Origin: Cryobacterium suzukii
Lineage (GTDB): Bacteria; Actinomycetota; Actinomycetes; Actinomycetales; Microbacteriaceae
Length of the DNA: 64,000 nucleotides
NCBI RefSeq assembly: GCF_004403185.1
Contig: NZ_SOHJ01000003.1
Coordinates: 1 to 64,000, forward strand
Reading direction: 5' to 3'
Shown here: positions 60,364 to 64,000 of the stretch, piece after piece
Numbering within the stretch: position 1 is the first letter of the stretch
Layout: every line of letters starts with the position of its first letter
Translations under genes and position numbers: made by a program
The notes under the pieces: generated by a model
The model's input: the letters and a program-made list of their open reading frames with translations, nothing else
Database searches by the model: none
What the model was told of the DNA's origin: nothing

Positions 60364-61742
60364 GTCACCTACCCGTACAGGTTCTGAGCCCGCTAGATGG
60401 CCGCTACCGAGCCGCCGTTTCCGACCTGGGCGAATTCCTGTCCGAGGCCGGTCTTAACCGCGCCCGCGTGCGCGTCGAGGTGGAGTGGCTGATCACCCTC
60501 ACCGACCGCAGTCTGTTTGGTTCCGCACCCCTCACCGCCGAACAAAAGCTCGCCCTGCGCTCCCTCGTGACCGACTTTGGTCAGGCCGAGATTGACGAAC
60601 TGGCCACCCTCGAGGCCACCACCCGTCACGATGTCAAGGCCGTCGAATACCTCGTTCGTCGACGCCTGGGAAAACTGGGTCTCGATCACATCAGCGAACT
60701 CACCCATTTTGCCGCCACCAGCGAGGACATCAACAACCTCTCTTACGCCCTGACCGTTCGTGACGCCGTCCAGACTGTCTGGCTACCCAAACTGAACTTG
60801 GTCATTGACGCGCTGCGCAGCAGCGCGCTGGAATTTCGAGCGGATGCAATGCTGGCGCGCACCCATGGGCAGCCAGCGACGCCGACGACCATGGGAAAAG
60901 AACTCGCTGTGTTCGTTTACCGGCTCGAGCGCATCGTGCGTCAGATCACCGCCGGTGAATATCTGGGCAAGTTCAGCGGTGCTACGGGAACCTTCGCTGC
61001 TCACGTAGCTGCGGAGCCCTCTGTCGACTGGCCCGCGCTCTCGCGCGAGTTCGTCGAGGGTCTTGGCCTCGGGTGGAATCCGCTTACTACCCAGATCGAA
61101 TCGCACGACTGGCAGGCTGAGCTGTATTCCCGCACTTCCCACGCGAACCGCATTCTGCACAACCTGGCCACCGACATCTGGACCTACATTTCCATTGGTT
61201 ACTTCCGCCAGATCCCCCAGGTTGGCGCCACCGGTTCTTCCACCATGCCGCACAAAATCAATCCGATTCGGTTCGAGAACGCGGAGGCCAACCTCGAACT
61301 GTCCTGCGCCATCCTGGACTCGCTCGCGGCGACTCTCGTGACCAGTCGTCTGCAGCGTGACCTCACCGACTCGACCACCCAGCGCAACATCGGTGTCGGT
61401 TTTGGGCATTCCTTGCTCGCGCTCGATAATATTCTGCGGGGCCTCGGCGAGATCGATATTGACCGTGCGCTTCTCGCAAGCGACCTCGACTCCAACTGGG
61501 AAATCCTGGGCGAAGCGATTCAGACCGTGATTCGTGCCGAGGTCTCGGCGGGACGCTCATCGATCAAAGACCCGTACGCGCTGCTCAAGGAGCTAACCCG
61601 CGGTAAGCGCATCACGAGCGACGACCTGGCCGAGTTCGTGTCTGCCCTCGACATTGGCGCCGCGGCCAAGTCCCGCCTCCTGGCTCTGACCCCGGCCAGC
61701 TATGTCGGCCTCGCCGACACCCTGGTTGATTATCTGCCCTGA
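60360..61742 (+). CDS. purB: Adenylosuccinate lyase
   Basis: 460 residues. The lyase signature G-S-S-T-M-P-H-K-I-N-P (about 298-308) carries the catalytic Ser loop; T-S-E-D-I-N-N and A-R-T-H-G-Q-P give the other catalytic His and substrate sites. It cleaves SAICAR and adenylosuccinate in purine synthesis. This longer 460-residue type is E. coli PurB-like. A strong hairpin follows. Confidence 0.97.
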   Translation: MSHLPVQVLSPLDGRYRAAVSDLGEFLSEAGLNRARVRVEVEWLITLTDRSLFGSAPLTAEQKLALRSLVTDFGQAEIDELATLEATTRHDVKAVEYLVRRRLGKLGLDHISELTHFAATSEDINNLSYALTVRDAVQTVWLPKLNLVIDALRSSALEFRADAMLARTHGQPATPTTMGKELAVFVYRLERIVRQITAGEYLGKFSGATGTFAAHVAAEPSVDWPALSREFVEGLGLGWNPLTTQIESHDWQAELYSRTSHANRILHNLATDIWTYISIGYFRQIPQVGATGSSTMPHKINPIRFENAEANLELSCAILDSLAATLVTSRLQRDLTDSTTQRNIGVGFGHSLLALDNILRGLGEIDIDRALLASDLDSNWEILGEAIQTVIRAEVSAGRSSIKDPYALLKELTRGKRITSDDLAEFVSALDIGAAAKSRLLALTPASYVGLADTLVDYLP

Positions 61743-61756
61743 TCATCCGCCGGATA

Positions 61757-61798
61757 TACAGGAGCACCGTCATCGGTTTCGATGACGGTGCTCCTGTA
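61757..61798. terminator. Very strong bidirectional terminator after purB
   Basis: TACAGGAGCACCGTCATCG (61757-61775), GTTT loop, then its perfect reverse complement (61780-61798): 19-bp stem, extended by one A/T pair, and TTTCT follows. It separates purB from the convergent gene at 61813. Confidence 0.92.
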
Positions 61799-61812
61799 TT
61801 TCTGAACGTTGG

Positions 61813-62082
61813 CTAGTGGCCGTTCTGCTCATCAAGGTCAGTTTGTTCCGACGCGTTTGGCTTCATACCGAGCACAAGCATCGCGATGACCACGAGCGCC
61901 ACGATAAACGTCACACCGAGCCCGATCACCGAAAGCATGAGTTCGCGTGTGGTCCCTAGAATGGTCAACCCGACGAACAAAGCCATCCCCGCAGAGATTG
62001 CGAGCAATTCGACCGGCTTCAACCGATCGGAGCGGCTCGGCTGGTGCGCCGGGTTGGGGGTATCAGGAGTCTTTTTGGTCAC
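61813..62082 (-). CDS. Small two-helix membrane protein
   Basis: 89 residues: polar Pro-rich N-terminus (1-22), helices at about 26-44 and 49-72, acidic tail. GTG start overlaps the preceding gene's stop (GTGA). No family recognised; probably a partner of the membrane protein at 62079. Confidence 0.7.
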   Translation of the reverse strand: MTKKTPDTPNPAHQPSRSDRLKPVELLAISAGMALFVGLTILGTTRELMLSVIGLGVTFIVALVVIAMLVLGMKPNASEQTDLDEQNGH

Positions 62083-62705
62083 AGGGAGTCCGAATCATTG
62101 GTTGCGGTGTTCGCGGGGGCGGGGTCCGCTGTTGCCGTTGCGCGAGGACGCTGTCGGGGAGAATCCCCTTTAAGGGACAGCCCGGCAATCGGCAGGAATA
62201 CAACGAGAAAGACCAGGTAGGCGCCGAACAACCCGACCGAGACAACCGGGTTGGGCGGAAGCAGCAGAAGGAACAAAGCGAGTACCGCCCCGCTAATGCC
62301 GGTGAAAAGCCAATCCTTGGCGGGTAGAGGACGTGTGCGCAACCGGATGCCGGCATAGATTTCGAGAAAACCAGTGACGGCTCCCCAGACGCTCACGATG
62401 AAAAGAAAGAACCCGTGTCCACCCGTGTGGAAACCGAGGGCTAGTGCGCCAGCGATCATGCTCACGACGCCGTGAATGAGAAACAGGCTGCGGTCGGTAG
62501 CAACGGTCAGGGTGCGAGGTCCGACCAACACGAGCAGGAGTCCGCTCGCGAGGGCGAATGCGCCGAAAACGATTAAACCCAGCTGCGCGGAGTGATCCCG
62601 GTTGAATGTAATGATGACGGCCGGGATGACTGCGATCATGGCGCGCCCAACGGGCACGGCCCAGTAGCGTGGGCCGACGCCTGATGGTACCTGCGCGTTT
62701 GCCAC
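62079..62705 (-). CDS. DUF308-like membrane protein
   Basis: 208 residues from GTG 62705, about six helices (25-45, 50-70, 80-98, 102-122, 135-155, 157-178) with a Gly-rich pattern S-V-W-G-A-V-T-G-F-L-E-I-Y-A-G-I-R-L-R, as in HdeD/DUF308 proteins. A basic, Ala/Pro-rich tail follows. Coupled to the 89-residue gene downstream. Function unknown. Confidence 0.65.
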   Translation of the reverse strand: MANAQVPSGVGPRYWAVPVGRAMIAVIPAVIITFNRDHSAQLGLIVFGAFALASGLLLVLVGPRTLTVATDRSLFLIHGVVSMIAGALALGFHTGGHGFFLFIVSVWGAVTGFLEIYAGIRLRTRPLPAKDWLFTGISGAVLALFLLLLPPNPVVSVGLFGAYLVFLVVFLPIAGLSLKGDSPRQRPRATATADPAPANTATNDSDSL

Positions 62706-62812
62706 GCACGACCTCTTTCGTTGCAAAATTTGTCAGGCTCAGTCTACGCGGCGACACCGTCCGGATCTGCGAGCGCGCTGCACGCGCTGATACCGAACGC
62801 GGGCGGCCCGAA

Positions 62813-64000
62813 CTACCCGCCCGCCACCATGTCGGCGAAGCGCGAGTAGTGGCCGTGAAAGGCAACCGTAACGGTGCGCGTCGGGCCATTCCGGTGCTTG
62901 GCCACGATGAGGTCGGCCTCACCGGCGCGCGGGTTGTCTTTCTCGTAGGCGCTTTCGCGGTGAAGCAAAATAACCATGTCGGCATCCTGCTCGAGTGAAC
63001 CCGACTCACGAAGGTCGGAGATGGCCGGCATCTTGTCAGCGCGCTGCTCTGGCCCGCGGTTGAGCTGGGATAGCGCGATCACCGGAACCTGCAGCTCTTT
63101 CGCGAGCAGCTTGAGAGCGCGCGAGAACTCACTGACCTCTTGTTGACGTGACTCAACTTTCTTGCCACTGGTCATCAGCTGCAGGTAGTCAATGATGACC
63201 ATCTTGAGGCCGACCCGCTGCTTGAGTCGGCGGCATTTGGCGCGAATCTCAACCAGAGTCATGTTCGGGCTGTCGTCGATGTAGAGCGGTGCGTCGTTGA
63301 TGCGCCCGCGAGTGGCGGCAATCGTCGTCCAATCCCGGGCCTCAACGGTGCCCTTGCGCATACTCTGGAGAGGAACGGAAGCCTCGGCCGCGAGCAGGCG
63401 CATCGCAATTTCGCTGCGGCCCATTTCGAGCGAGAAGAAGATGCTCGGCATGTTGTGGTGGATGGACGCCGAGCGTGCGAAGTCGAGGGCGAGGGTGGAC
63501 TTACCCAACGCCGGCCGAGCCGCCACGATGATGAGCTGGCCGCCGTGGAATCCGTTGGTCAGTTCGTCGAGATCCGCAAATCCCGTGGGGACGCCGCTCA
63601 TTTGGCCGTCCTTGAGCTTGGCGGCCTCGATTTCTTCGATCGCCGCCGTCACAGCATCGGTGAGCGGAACGTAGTCCTCCGTCTGCGTTCCTCCGGTGAC
63701 GGCATAGATTTCGGCCTGCGCGGTGTTGACGAGGTCAAGAACCTCCCCCTCTGCGGCATAGCCCATCTGGGCGATACGTGTTCCTGCCTCGACCAGACGG
63801 CGCAGCAGCGCGCGTTCGGCCACGATGGTCGAGTAGAACCCCGCGTTGGCAGCAGTAGGCACCAGGCTCGTCAGGGTGTGCAGGTAGTCGGCACCGCCCG
63901 CCCGCGAGAGTTCACCGACCTTGGTGAGCTCATCGGTGACGGTGATGACGTCGGTCGGCTCACCTTGGGCATAGAGCGAGAGAATGGCGTCGAAAATTAT
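62813..64000 (-). CDS. dnaB: Replicative DNA helicase DnaB, 5' part outside the window
   Basis: 395 residues are visible; the frame runs without break off the window edge (D-A-I-L-S-L-Y-A-Q-G-E-P-T-D-V near the cut), so about 60-90 N-terminal residues are missing. Walker A A-A-R-P-A-L-G-K-S-T-L-A, Walker B I-I-D-Y-L-Q-L-M, S-Q-L-N-R-G-P-E-Q-R and a full C-terminal motor are present. It unwinds DNA ahead of the fork. No intein lies in the visible part although actinobacterial dnaB genes often have one. Confidence 0.96.
   Translation of the reverse strand: MIFDAILSLYAQGEPTDVITVTDELTKVGELSRAGGADYLHTLTSLVPTAANAGFYSTIVAERALLRRLVEAGTRIAQMGYAAEGEVLDLVNTAQAEIYAVTGGTQTEDYVPLTDAVTAAIEEIEAAKLKDGQMSGVPTGFADLDELTNGFHGGQLIIVAARPALGKSTLALDFARSASIHHNMPSIFFSLEMGRSEIAMRLLAAEASVPLQSMRKGTVEARDWTTIAATRGRINDAPLYIDDSPNMTLVEIRAKCRRLKQRVGLKMVIIDYLQLMTSGKKVESRQQEVSEFSRALKLLAKELQVPVIALSQLNRGPEQRADKMPAISDLRESGSLEQDADMVILLHRESAYEKDNPRAGEADLIVAKHRNGPTRTVTVAFHGHYSRFADMVAGG

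Noticed and set aside
62813..64000. Intein in dnaB
   Set aside because: The visible frame contains only normal helicase motifs without an inserted splicing domain.

Overview
The window looks like a chromosomal segment of a high-GC actinobacterium, most likely from Microbacteriaceae (Cryobacterium-like; inference). Evidence: dnaK-grpE-dnaJ-hspR with HspR (HAIR) operators, a Zur-controlled znu operon, GTG starts, many leaderless genes, and a frequent CGGATGC heptamer in the core. No rRNA, CRISPR, integrase or transposase gene was recognised. One tRNA-Gly(CCC) is present.

Region 1 (about 1-18.1 kb) is an accessory region of short unrelated modules: a PIN/HTH toxin-antitoxin pair, membrane proteins of unknown role, an ECF42-like sigma factor with its DGPF (YCII) partner, five GNAT acetyltransferases (several damaged), a peptidase E, a DUF1272 protein, a second MurJ-like flippase, a membrane protein with a winged-helix regulator, an aspartate racemase-like protein, a cupin and a MazF/PemK remnant. 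Nearly every module is separated from the next by one copy of a palindromic repeat (ideal core CCCGTAAGGGG, TT, then its reverse complement). All 14 copies I found lie in the same orientation although genes point both ways, and several touch stop codons. It resembles a cassette array, yet canonical integron attC boxes and an integrase are not visible. This is the best candidate for an undescribed system. The heptamer CGGATGC, common after 18.1 kb, was not seen before it.

Region 2 (18.2-64 kb) is ordinary, mostly conserved chromosome. 18.2-22 kb: a 2-oxoacid dehydrogenase operon whose E2 is reduced to a lone lipoyl domain followed by an alpha/beta hydrolase, next to a divergent Lrp/AsnC regulator. 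22-29 kb: SWIM/SNF2 helicase, GT87-like membrane glycosyltransferase, histidine phosphatase, RlmG-like methyltransferase. 29-33 kb: hspR-dnaJ-grpE-dnaK. 33-40 kb: MFS exporter, PEP mutase-like enzyme, dcd, tRNA-Gly, DinB, PhoX-like secreted protein, SDR, MarR. 40-47 kb: small stress-type membrane proteins, PIF1-like helicase, secreted protein, CopD-CtaG fusion. 47-53 kb: HU, S14-L33-L28, then zur and znuABC with a Zur-type box. 53-57.5 kb: a second, complete branched-chain-type dehydrogenase operon led by a HisC-like aminotransferase. 57.5-64 kb: holin-like membrane protein, a helical small protein plus alpha/beta hydrolase pair, LMW tyrosine phosphatase, purB, two membrane proteins and the 3' part of dnaB.

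A recurring theme is gene starts without Shine-Dalgarno sites but with a TANNNT-like -10 box exactly 6 nt upstream of the start codon, as expected for leaderless mRNAs; I used this to choose several starts. All positions and motif counts were read by eye, with no database search.
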